From positions 1 through 5,846 of the forward strand of contig HF986871.1 of assembly GCA_000431075.1 (NCBI GenBank): a DNA stretch of 5,846 bases, given 5' to 3'. Both the position numbers and the translations under genes were made by a program. This document shows, one piece after another, positions 1-5,701 of the stretch (its first letter is position 1; each line of letters begins with the position of its first letter). The DNA comes from Firmicutes bacterium CAG:555. GTDB lineage: Bacteria; Bacillota; Clostridia; Oscillospirales; Oscillospiraceae. The notes below the pieces were generated by a model. That model did no database searches. It was not told where the DNA came from and was given only the letters and a program-made list of their open reading frames with translations.

Positions 1-1182
1 GCCGTTGACACCGGCTCGCCAATCAAGATGCCCGTTGGTGAAGGCACGCTCGGCCGCATGTTCAATGTTGTCGGCGAGCCCATCGACGGTAAGGGACCCG
101 TCGATGCAGAGGACTATATGCCCATCCACCGTCTCGCTCCCGAGTTTACCGAGGTCACTCCCTCGACCGAGATACTCGAAACGGGCATCAAGGTCATCGA
201 TCTGCTTGCGCCTTACTCCAAGGGCGGTAAGATCGGCCTTTTCGGCGGCGCAGGTGTCGGCAAGACCGTTCTTATCCAGGAGCTTATCCGCAATGTCGCT
301 TACGAGCACGGCGGCTACTCCGTTTTCGCCGGTGTCGGCGAACGCAGCCGTGAGGGCAACGACCTTTGGCATGAGATGACAGCGTCGGGCGTTATCAATA
401 AGACCGCACTCGTGTTCGGCCAGATGAACGAGCCGCCCGGAGCAAGACTTCGTGTGCCTCTGTCCGGCCTTACCATCGCAGAGAACTTCCGTGACCAGTC
501 CGGCCAGGATGTTCTGCTGTTTATCGATAATATCTTCAGATTTACGCAGGCAGGCTCGGAGGTCTCCGCACTGCTCGGCCGTATGCCGTCCGCCGTCGGC
601 TACCAGCCCACGCTGGCAACCGAGATGGGCGCACTGCAGGAGCGTATCACCTCGACGAGAAACGGCTCCGTAACCTCCGTTCAGGCCATCTATGTTCCCG
701 CCGACGACCTTACTGACCCCGCACCCGCAACGGCTTTTGCCCACCTTGACGCAACGACTGTTCTGTCCCGCTCGATATCCGAGCTCGGTATTTATCCCGC
801 CGTTGATCCTCTGGAGTCAACTTCGAGAATACTCGACCCGAATATCCTCGGCAAGGAGCATTACGATACCGCCCGTGCCGTTCAGGCCGTTTTGCAGAAG
901 TACAAGGAACTGCAGGATATCATCGCCGTCCTCGGTATGGACGAGCTCGGCGTTGAGGATAAGGCTGTCGTCAACCGTGCACGCCGCATCCAGCGATTCC
1001 TGTCGCAGCCGTTCCATGTTGCGGAAAACTTCACCGGCATCTCCGGCAAGTATGTCAAGATGGAGGATACCATAAGAGGCTTCCAGGCAATCCTCGGCGG
1101 CGATTGCGATGATCTTCCCGAGCAGGCATTCCTCATGTGCGGCACCATCGACGAGGTGCTTGCAAAGCGTAAGGATATGTAA
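1..1182 (+). CDS. atpD: F-type ATP synthase subunit beta, 5'-truncated by the window edge
   Basis: Catalytic beta subunit of the membrane-peripheral F1 sector (EC 7.1.2.2), which makes or hydrolyses ATP as the gamma shaft rotates. The reading frame is open from base 1, so 393 residues are present; full-length beta is about 460-480, so roughly the first 75 (the N-terminal barrel) lie outside. Visible motifs, numbered within the fragment: Walker A GGAGVGKT at 82-89; GERSREGND at 113-121, with Glu114 matching the catalytic glutamate (bovine Glu188); Walker B LLFID at 172-176; the alpha/beta family signature PAVDPLESTS at 266-275; and the C-terminal lever loop DELGVED at 314-320, where most homologues have DELSEED or DELSDED. 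It ends with TAA, 3 bp before atpC, as in a normal atp operon. Whether the enzyme uses protons or sodium cannot be told, because the c subunit is not in the window. Identification is essentially certain. Confidence 0.98.
   Translation, partial: AVDTGSPIKMPVGEGTLGRMFNVVGEPIDGKGPVDAEDYMPIHRLAPEFTEVTPSTEILETGIKVIDLLAPYSKGGKIGLFGGAGVGKTVLIQELIRNVAYEHGGYSVFAGVGERSREGNDLWHEMTASGVINKTALVFGQMNEPPGARLRVPLSGLTIAENFRDQSGQDVLLFIDNIFRFTQAGSEVSALLGRMPSAVGYQPTLATEMGALQERITSTRNGSVTSVQAIYVPADDLTDPAPATAFAHLDATTVLSRSISELGIYPAVDPLESTSRILDPNILGKEHYDTARAVQAVLQKYKELQDIIAVLGMDELGVEDKAVVNRARRIQRFLSQPFHVAENFTGISGKYVKMEDTIRGFQAILGGDCDDLPEQAFLMCGTIDEVLAKRKDM
1171..1175 (+). promoter_or_regulatory. Ribosome binding site for atpC
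   Basis: AAGGA lies inside the last codons of atpD, 10 bases before the atpC ATG at 1186. Its position within the upstream gene suggests the two subunits are translated in a coupled way. It supports ATG 1186 as the start. Confidence 0.6.
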
Positions 1183-1185
1183 GCC

Positions 1186-1599
1186 ATGGAGAACAAAATT
1201 CATCTTCAGATCACCACGGCCGGCGGCACGGTCTGCGACGAGATGGCAAACTATGTCGCCGTGCCCCTGACCGACGGCGAGGCAGGCATTCTCGCAAACC
1301 ACGCCAATATGATAGGCGCACTCAATGAGGGCGTCGTGAGGTACAAGATCGATGACGAGATGCACTTTGCGGCGGTGTCCGGCGGCGTGATGAGCGTTGC
1401 GGATAATGAGCTTATCATTTTAGCCCGCAGTGCGGAAAGAGCCGAGAACATCGACCTTGCCCGAGCTCAGGCGTCCGCAGCCAGAGCGAAGGAACGCATT
1501 GCGACGAAAGCCGACAATCTTGATCTTAAGCGTGCAGAGCTCAGCCTCCACCGTGCGCTTGCAAGAGAAAAGGCATATACGATGCTTCATAAGAATTGA
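1186..1599 (+). CDS. atpC: F-type ATP synthase subunit epsilon
   Basis: Epsilon subunit of F1, part of the central stalk; in bacteria its C-terminal helices can inhibit ATP hydrolysis. The 137-residue length is normal. Residues about 1-85 fit the beta-sandwich domain: an IHLQITTAGGTV opening, a GEAGILANHA segment (the usual form is close to GEFGVLPGHA, with proline where this protein has alanine), and VSGGVMSVADNELIILA. Residues about 90-137 are a charged helical hairpin rich in Ala, Arg, Glu and Lys (AERAENIDLARAQASAARAK), as expected for the regulatory C-terminal domain. It starts 3 bp after the atpD stop and is the last gene of the atp operon, the usual bacterial order. No hairpin terminator follows it in the 76 bp before the next gene. 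Confidence 0.95.
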   Translation: MENKIHLQITTAGGTVCDEMANYVAVPLTDGEAGILANHANMIGALNEGVVRYKIDDEMHFAAVSGGVMSVADNELIILARSAERAENIDLARAQASAARAKERIATKADNLDLKRAELSLHRALAREKAYTMLHKN

Positions 1600-1658
1600 G
1601 GATATTTTATAGAACTAAACGGTATATATAAAAACTGAACACCGAAAGACCGACTATG

Positions 1659-1665
1659 AAAGGAG
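1659..1665 (+). promoter_or_regulatory. Strong ribosome binding site for the ArsB/NhaD-type transporter
   Basis: AAAGGAG, a near-perfect anti-16S match, lies 10 bases before ATG 1676 and fixes the start of the transporter gene. The rest of the 1600-1675 spacer is AT-rich. It holds a TATATA stretch at 1623-1628 but no well-placed -35 hexamer, and no terminator hairpin was found. Confidence 0.8.
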
Positions 1666-1675
1666 TCACGAAACC

Positions 1676-3031
1676 ATGTTTGCACAGATCACTGCACTTG
1701 TAATATTTATTGCTATGTTCATCTTCATCGTCATGGATAAGATACAACGGCATATCGTGACGCTAATAGCCGGTCTTTTGACTTGCGTGCTGGTATTCGG
1801 CGTCGGTATGCACAGCTTTGACGCAGTCAAAGAGACCTTGAACTTACATAGCATCGTCTCGACGCATTTCTGGTATTCCGCCGGTGCGCAGGCCGCTGTG
1901 AGCACCGGTATCAACTGGGAGACCATCATATTCATAGCAGGCATGATGATAATGGTCGAGGGCATGGCGGAGGCAGGCTTCTTCCGCTGGCTGTGTATGC
2001 GCATTGCAAAGGCCGTGCACTATAAGCCCATTGCAATTTTCATGACCTTTATGCTGCTGTCGGCGGTGCTTGCCATGTTTATAGACAGCATCACCGTTAT
2101 CCTGTTCCTTGCCGCAGTTACCATCGAGCTTGCACGGCTTCTGCGCTTTGACCCTGTGCCGTTTATCTTGGCCGAGATATTCTGCGCAAACCTCGGCGGC
2201 AGCGCAACCATGTGCGGAGATCCGCCGAATATCATAATCGGAACATCGTTGGGTTACAGCTTTGGCGATTTCCTCACCAATACGGGCGAAATTGCGCTTG
2301 TTGGCATGCTGTTCACGCTTTTGTACTTTTACCTCGTGTTCGGCAAATCTATAAAGAGACAGACCGTCTCACTCAGCGAGATAACGGTCATCGAGCCCAG
2401 ACAGGCGATAACCGACAAGGGCAAGTTCATTGCAAGCTGCGTCATTTTCGGCGCTGCCGTTGTACTTCTCGTGAGCCACGCTGCGACAGGCCTCACCGTC
2501 TCGACCATCGGCGTTTTCGTCGCCGTTCTCACGATACTTACTCATCTAAAAAATGCGGGCGAGATACTCAAAAAAGTAGATTACAAAACGCTTTTGTTCT
2601 TCGTCGGCCTGTTCATAGTTGTCGGCGGACTTGAGATAACGGGCATTTTGGAGATGATTGCAGGCTTTATCGAGGATATCTCCGGCGGTCAGCCGCTGCT
2701 CATCGTGGTCATAATCCTGTGGGTGTCGGCGTTTGCCAGCGCCATTGTGGATAATATACCGTTTGCGGCGACCATGATACCTGTCATCAGGAGCTTGGCG
2801 GCCACCACGGGCTTTGACCTGAGCGTGTTTGCGTGGACGCTCGCCATGGGCACCGACCTTGGCGGCAGTGCAACTCCGATAGGCGCATCGGCCAATGTCG
2901 TAGGTGTTGCACTTGCAAATAAGTCCGGCCATAGGATAGGCTGGGGCAAATACTGCAAGTACATGATCCCCGTGACCGTCTTAGCCGTACTTATCTCGAT
3001 GATAATGCTGTACATGAAATACTTTGCATAA
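1676..3031 (+). CDS. ArsB/NhaD-type (ion transporter superfamily, SLC13-like) membrane transporter
   Basis: A 451-residue, very hydrophobic protein with about 11-12 membrane segments, predicted in the cytoplasmic membrane. It shows the internal duplication of the ion transporter superfamily. In the first half, MFIDSITVILF (Asp137) precedes NLGGSATMCGDPPN at 172-185; in the second, AIVDNIPFAA (Asp359) precedes DLGGSATPIGASAN at 394-407. The GGSAT-GDPPN form is typical of the ArsB/NhaD/P-protein branch, which includes sodium/proton antiporters, arsenite exporters and carboxylate carriers. The substrate cannot be read from the sequence, and no arsR, arsC or arsA gene is nearby. A hydrophilic loop at about 225-248 separates the halves. 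The gene lies 76 bp after atpC on the same strand with no visible terminator between, so it may be partly co-transcribed with the ATP synthase genes. Family assignment is firm, the transported ion unknown. Confidence 0.9.
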   Translation: MFAQITALVIFIAMFIFIVMDKIQRHIVTLIAGLLTCVLVFGVGMHSFDAVKETLNLHSIVSTHFWYSAGAQAAVSTGINWETIIFIAGMMIMVEGMAEAGFFRWLCMRIAKAVHYKPIAIFMTFMLLSAVLAMFIDSITVILFLAAVTIELARLLRFDPVPFILAEIFCANLGGSATMCGDPPNIIIGTSLGYSFGDFLTNTGEIALVGMLFTLLYFYLVFGKSIKRQTVSLSEITVIEPRQAITDKGKFIASCVIFGAAVVLLVSHAATGLTVSTIGVFVAVLTILTHLKNAGEILKKVDYKTLLFFVGLFIVVGGLEITGILEMIAGFIEDISGGQPLLIVVIILWVSAFASAIVDNIPFAATMIPVIRSLAATTGFDLSVFAWTLAMGTDLGGSATPIGASANVVGVALANKSGHRIGWGKYCKYMIPVTVLAVLISMIMLYMKYFA

Positions 3032-3065
3032 GAAAGAGCTCGCTTCTTTTGAAGCGAGCTCTTTC
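3032..3065. terminator. Convergent (bidirectional) hairpin terminator
   Basis: A perfect 15-bp inverted repeat, arms 3032-3046 and 3051-3065, with a TTTT loop. It begins directly after the TAA of the transporter gene and, on the other strand, includes two bases of the TGA stop (3066-3064) of the TSUP permease gene. Neither side has a long U-run after the stem; the U-rich part (CTTTC) is within the stem foot. It is placed to end both convergent transcripts, but as an intrinsic terminator it is weaker than the one at 5668-5701. Confidence 0.75.
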
Positions 3066-3828
3066 ATGTGAATGCGACTTCATATAGAACTTTTATGAAG
3101 AATATCGTAAGCACCAGTATCATGATGGGCTTAACCGATTTTCCGCCGCCCTTTTCAAAGTGCTTTGCGCCGAGGAGGTTGCCGGCTATCGAGAAAACGC
3201 CGGCGGCGAGGCCGAGCGGATAGAGCACCTTGGAGCTTAGGATAAATACCGTCAGTGCCGAGATATTCGTCGTAAGGTTAATCACCTTGCTGACACCGTT
3301 TGCACTTGTGAGCGGCATATGCGCCGCAGCGGTCAGCAGGAGAATGAGAAATGTTCCCGTGCCCGGGCCGTAAAACCCGTCGTATGCGCCGATGACAAGG
3401 GCGATAGCACAGCTCAGAACCGTCGTTTTCGTAAAGGAAAGCGGCGGCTTTTCAGTAACCAGCGCCTTGCTTTTGAACACATATATCGCCGTGACCGGCA
3501 GAATAAACAGCATTATGATCTTGAAAACATCCGCATCGAGCATCAACGCAAGATCCGCACCGCAGGCCGAGCCGATAAGCGCAAATATGACGCAGAAAAC
3601 AGCCTGCTTCCAAGGAATAAAGCCGTCACGAGCGTAGCGGATGGTCGTGAGCGTCGTGCCCATGGCGGAGCTAAGCTTGTTTGTGGCAATTGCGTAGTGC
3701 GCCGGAAGACCGGATATGAGATAGGCCGGGAGGGAGACAAGGCCGCCGCCACCAGCAACCGCATCAATGTATCCGGCGAGAAAAACAAGCGGGCAGACTA
3801 TTAAATAGTGTGTCAGTGTAATGTCCAT
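3064..3828 (-). CDS. TauE/SafE (TSUP, YfcA-like) sulfite/organosulfur-type permease
   Basis: A 254-residue integral membrane protein with about 7-8 membrane segments and two repeated halves. First half: Asp22 followed by GGGGLVSLP at 26-34, then ATNKLSS at 48-54. Second half: GFYGPGTGTF at 151-160, then ANGVSKVINLTTN at 176-188. These glycine-rich pairs and the ATNKL and AN..K..N..TN blocks are typical of YfcA-like members of the TSUP family, some of which export sulfite, sulfoacetate or thiosulfate; many have unknown substrates. I chose ATG 3828 because it lies 2 bp after the hydrolase stop and has GGAG at 3844-3841, 12 bases upstream. A TTG at 3846 would add six residues but would place that GGAG inside the gene. 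It is the second gene of a minus-strand operon with the MBL-fold hydrolase. Substrate unknown. Confidence 0.9.
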   Translation of the reverse strand: MDITLTHYLIVCPLVFLAGYIDAVAGGGGLVSLPAYLISGLPAHYAIATNKLSSAMGTTLTTIRYARDGFIPWKQAVFCVIFALIGSACGADLALMLDADVFKIIMLFILPVTAIYVFKSKALVTEKPPLSFTKTTVLSCAIALVIGAYDGFYGPGTGTFLILLLTAAAHMPLTSANGVSKVINLTTNISALTVFILSSKVLYPLGLAAGVFSIAGNLLGAKHFEKGGGKSVKPIMILVLTIFFIKVLYEVAFT

Positions 3829-3830
3829 GT

Positions 3831-4709
3831 CTAAACAGCTCTCCAAAGCAGCAAATTATCTTCAAACGAAACGGCAAGCTTGCCGCTATCGAGCAGCCAG
3901 CTCAGATACGAGCGTAGAGTGCTGCCGACGAGCGCATACTGCTCGAAATTGAGCGACAAACCGTAATCGGTAAAAATGCGCTGCAAAATTGCTTCAAAGC
4001 TCGCAGGTTCTGCGCATATAGATAGTATCTTGTCCCGCACATCTGACACGCAGCGGCGGTTTATATCGGTAAGCTCATGGATGTCCTCGGTAGGCTCTGT
4101 ATGCGAGGGGACAAAGAGCTTGGCGGTCAGCGTATCGACATAGTCGAGCGTGTCGAGGTATGCCTGCACATCGTAAAGATAGGCTATTTTGTACTTTTCG
4201 AGCGTGGCTTCACTCGAAACGCAGTCGGCGAGGAACACGACATCGTCCGGCGTGCGGTAGCCGACCATGTCGAAAATGTGTCCAGGCAGGGGAATGACCT
4301 CAATTTCTGCGGGAAAATCCGGGGAAGTGATGTCATGGCACTCGGATTCCTGCGCCATCAAAAACTTGTGCCTGAGCGCCTTGCAGGGCGCACCGCCGTA
4401 CAGCAGAGCAGGCTCCAAAATGGGGTGATTTGCGATGCATGCTTCAATGCCCGGGGCGAAAATTTTGCAACCGGTGTTCTGCTGAAAATATCTGTTGCCG
4501 CCGGTGTGATCGGCGTGGGAGTGCGTGTTGAGTATGGCCTTCACCTGCCAGCCCTCGGCCTGTAACACACGGCGCACCTTGCGGCCTGCGTCTTTGTCGT
4601 TGCCGCTGTCAATGAGAAAAATGTCCGTGTTATTGCAACGATAAACGCCGATTTTCGCAGGACAGTTAACATAATAAGTATTATTTGCAACCTGAATCAG
4701 CTCGTACAT
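3831..4709 (-). CDS. MBL-fold metallohydrolase with a C-terminal winged-helix-like region
   Basis: A 292-residue soluble protein with no signal peptide, so probably cytoplasmic. The metallo-beta-lactamase fold is clear: strand and Asp34 (LIDSG), the metal motif H63-S-H65-A-D67-H68 in a THSHADHTGG context, His144 in PLPGH, Asp162 in FLADC and His203 in VPSHT. All expected ligands for a two-metal site are present. Residues about 225-290 look like a small helical/winged-helix domain resembling the C-terminal region of LACTB2-type hydrolases, which fits neither a plain glyoxalase II nor ETHE1. PGH is followed by IFDMVGY rather than the common TPGSVGY. The start is ATG 4709, 8 bases after GAGG in AGAGGTGAT (4722-4714); a GTG at 4718 lies inside that site and is unlikely. 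It is the first gene of an operon with the TSUP permease. Substrate unknown: a thioester, lactone, persulfide or nucleic acid are all possible for the fold. Confidence 0.9.
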   Translation of the reverse strand: MYELIQVANNTYYVNCPAKIGVYRCNNTDIFLIDSGNDKDAGRKVRRVLQAEGWQVKAILNTHSHADHTGGNRYFQQNTGCKIFAPGIEACIANHPILEPALLYGGAPCKALRHKFLMAQESECHDITSPDFPAEIEVIPLPGHIFDMVGYRTPDDVVFLADCVSSEATLEKYKIAYLYDVQAYLDTLDYVDTLTAKLFVPSHTEPTEDIHELTDINRRCVSDVRDKILSICAEPASFEAILQRIFTDYGLSLNFEQYALVGSTLRSYLSWLLDSGKLAVSFEDNLLLWRAV

Positions 4710-4713
4710 GGTT

Positions 4714-4722
4714 ATCACCTCT
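4714..4722 (-). promoter_or_regulatory. Ribosome binding site deciding the hydrolase start
   Basis: AGAGGTGAT matches the anti-Shine-Dalgarno almost throughout and ends 4 bases before ATG 4709; its GAGG core leaves an 8-base spacing. An in-frame GTG at 4718-4716 falls within it, so a three-residue longer protein is improbable. Confidence 0.85.
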
Positions 4723-4727
4723 GCGGT

Positions 4728-4756
4728 ATTTTAACACCGAGCGCAAAAGCAATCAA
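4728..4756 (-). promoter_or_regulatory. Candidate SigA promoter P1 for the hydrolase-permease operon
   Basis: Read on the minus strand, TTGATT (4756-4751) and TAAAAT (4733-4728) are separated by exactly 17 bases, and a TG one base before the -10 makes it an extended -10. The predicted transcription start near 4721 would leave only about 12 bases before the ATG and would place the Shine-Dalgarno at the very 5' end. Confidence 0.55.
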
Positions 4757-4757
4757 C

Positions 4758-4786
4758 ATTATCTGAAATTTGACGATTTTTGTCCT
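4758..4786 (-). promoter_or_regulatory. Alternative upstream promoter P2 for the hydrolase-permease operon
   Basis: Read on the minus strand, AGGACA (4786-4781, four of six matches to TTGACA) and GATAAT (4763-4758, five of six to TATAAT) have a 17-base spacer. The start near 4751 would give a conventional leader of about 42 bases. The -35 is weaker than that of P1 and abuts the -35 of the opposing promoter. It may act with or instead of P1. Confidence 0.35.
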
Positions 4787-4813
4787 TGAATTAGTCTGCC
4801 GGAGTGTTATACT
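4786..4813 (+). promoter_or_regulatory. SigA-type promoter for the DUF1275 gene
   Basis: TTGAAT (4786-4791), a 16-base spacer and TATACT (4808-4813), with a TG at 4805-4806 one base before the -10 (extended -10). The predicted start near 4820 gives a leader of about 20 bases, long enough for the AAGAGG site at 4828-4833. This is the best-looking promoter in the window. Confidence 0.75.
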
Positions 4814-4827
4814 GGGAGCTGTTTGAT

Positions 4828-4833
4828 AAGAGG
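4828..4833 (+). promoter_or_regulatory. Ribosome binding site for the DUF1275 gene
   Basis: AAGAGG ends 7 bases before ATG 4841, a good spacing, and supports that start. Confidence 0.7.
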
Positions 4834-4840
4834 CGATTAG

Positions 4841-5539
4841 ATGAGCAACAATAATAATATCGGTCAATACAGACATTTGGCGTTCGCTGCCGTCGGCGGA
4901 TTTTTCGCAGGCTATGCCATTTTGTGCCGCAGCGGCCTGCTTGCAAATGCGCAGACGATGAATCTTCTTGAGCTTGTGATGAATGCACTCAGGGGCGATG
5001 TTGTCGCCGTGCTGCTGCATATCGGTGCGCTGGTGCTGTATGTCACGGGCACTATGCTGACGGTGCTGCTGCCGCATTATCTGAAGGTGGATATGCAGCG
5101 AGCCGTCCCGTTTGTTGACGCTCTGGCGTGCATAATTTTGTGCTTCATCCCCGCCGACGCAAACCCAATGCTGGGGCTGTACCCGATATTCTTTGCCATG
5201 AGCATTCAGTGGAGCAGCTTTTCCGGCGCAAAGGGCTACACGAGCTCGACCATTTTCTCGACTAACAATGTTAAGCAGGCATCCCTCGCCTTTGCAAGCT
5301 ACATCACCGACGGCGACAGAAAGCATATCGATAAGCTGCTGTTTTATGTATTTACGATACTTGCGTTCAGTCTGGGCTCTGCTGTGAGTTTTATTGCCGT
5401 GCTTTTTATGGGAACCAAGGGTGCGTGGGTGAATATCATCCTCATCGTCAACGCCTACTACATGGTTGCCTGCGAGGAGGGCTACAAGCTCGCCGAGTTC
5501 AAGCGCAGCGAGGTTGTGCAAAATCAAATAGCCATGTAA
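4841..5539 (+). CDS. DUF1275 / YoaK-family membrane protein
   Basis: A 232-residue membrane protein with about six hydrophobic segments (roughly 12-34, 53-79, 89-105, 109-127, 168-192 and 195-214). It matches the DUF1275 (YoaK) pattern: GGFFAGYAILCRSGLLANAQT at 19-39 corresponds to the usual GG-LDAY-FLCRGG-FANAQTGN region, and FSGAKGYTSSTIFSTNN at 127-143 to the second repeat that normally ends TTMCTGN. In both repeats the TGN glycine is replaced, giving T39-M-N41 and T141-N-N143. The family is widespread in bacteria but, to my knowledge, has no established biochemical role; it is usually called an uncharacterised permease or transporter. The N-terminus is short and polar (MSNNNN). The gene stands alone, with its own promoter at 4786-4813 and a hairpin after the stop, divergent from the hydrolase-permease operon. 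Confidence 0.85.
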   Translation: MSNNNNIGQYRHLAFAAVGGFFAGYAILCRSGLLANAQTMNLLELVMNALRGDVVAVLLHIGALVLYVTGTMLTVLLPHYLKVDMQRAVPFVDALACIILCFIPADANPMLGLYPIFFAMSIQWSSFSGAKGYTSSTIFSTNNVKQASLAFASYITDGDRKHIDKLLFYVFTILAFSLGSAVSFIAVLFMGTKGAWVNIILIVNAYYMVACEEGYKLAEFKRSEVVQNQIAM

Positions 5540-5549
5540 ATAGCATAAT

Positions 5550-5581
5550 AATCACTCCTGCACGGCAGTGCGGGAGTGATT
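5550..5581 (+). terminator. Hairpin after the DUF1275 gene, probable terminator
   Basis: Arms 5550-5563 and 5568-5581 form a 14-bp stem with one G-U wobble and a GGCA loop, starting 10 bases after the TAA. No proper U-run follows (GCATTAAT comes next; a T5 run appears only at 5597-5601), so termination may be inefficient or the element may mainly protect the 3' end. Confidence 0.6.
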
Positions 5582-5667
5582 GCATTAATAATCGATTTTT
5601 ATGCTCTCCGGTATCATTTGTTGCCACCCCAAAATCCGGCAAAGATACTTAGTGAAGATTAAAAAGG
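5582..5667. other. Gene-free spacer between the DUF1275 hairpin and the tRNA terminator
   Basis: About 85 bases. I see no convincing reading frame, promoter or RNA structure here on either strand. It separates the plus-strand gene from the minus-strand tRNA cluster. Confidence 0.5.
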
Positions 5668-5701
5668 AAAAATCCCTCGAACGAAAGTACGAGGGATTTT
5701 T
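5668..5701 (-). terminator. Intrinsic terminator of the tRNA cluster
   Basis: A perfect 12-bp stem (5668-5679 with 5690-5701) closes a 10-base loop that can fold further, two base pairs capping GAAA on the plus strand. On the minus strand the stem ends in TTTTT, followed by CC and another T5 run, a classic intrinsic terminator for the tRNA transcript. The plus strand also ends in TTTTT, so it can stop read-through from the DUF1275 gene as well. Its first minus-strand base is the terminal A of the tRNA-Cys CCA. Confidence 0.88.

Noticed and set aside
817..1365. A 182-codon minus-strand open frame across the end of atpD and the start of atpC
   Set aside because: It spans two highly conserved genes in antisense and has no supporting motif.
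1596..1632. A promoter between atpC and the transporter gene (TTGAGG with TATATA)
   Set aside because: The spacer would be 21 bases, too long for a normal SigA promoter, and no other hexamer pair fits.
1620..1644. Short inverted repeat CGGT/ACCG after atpC as a terminator
   Set aside because: There are only four base pairs across a 17-base AU-rich loop and no U-run, so it would not be stable.
3319..3804. A 161-codon plus-strand open frame opposite the TSUP permease gene
   Set aside because: Its composition is highly charged with Arg and Lys and shows no motif. It lies wholly within the clear permease gene on the other strand.
3829..3846. TTG start at 3846 for the TSUP permease
   Set aside because: ATG 3828 has GGAG 12 bases upstream and begins just after the hydrolase stop. 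The TTG start would put that site inside the gene and add a poorly conserved tail.
4077..4565. A 162-codon plus-strand open frame inside the hydrolase gene
   Set aside because: It is antisense to the metal-binding core of the MBL hydrolase and has no family resemblance.
4715..5527. A 270-codon open frame on the minus strand opposite the DUF1275 gene
   Set aside because: It is antisense to a gene with a promoter, ribosome binding site and recognisable family motifs. Its translation is rich in His, Gln and Arg and resembles no known family, as expected of a shadow frame.
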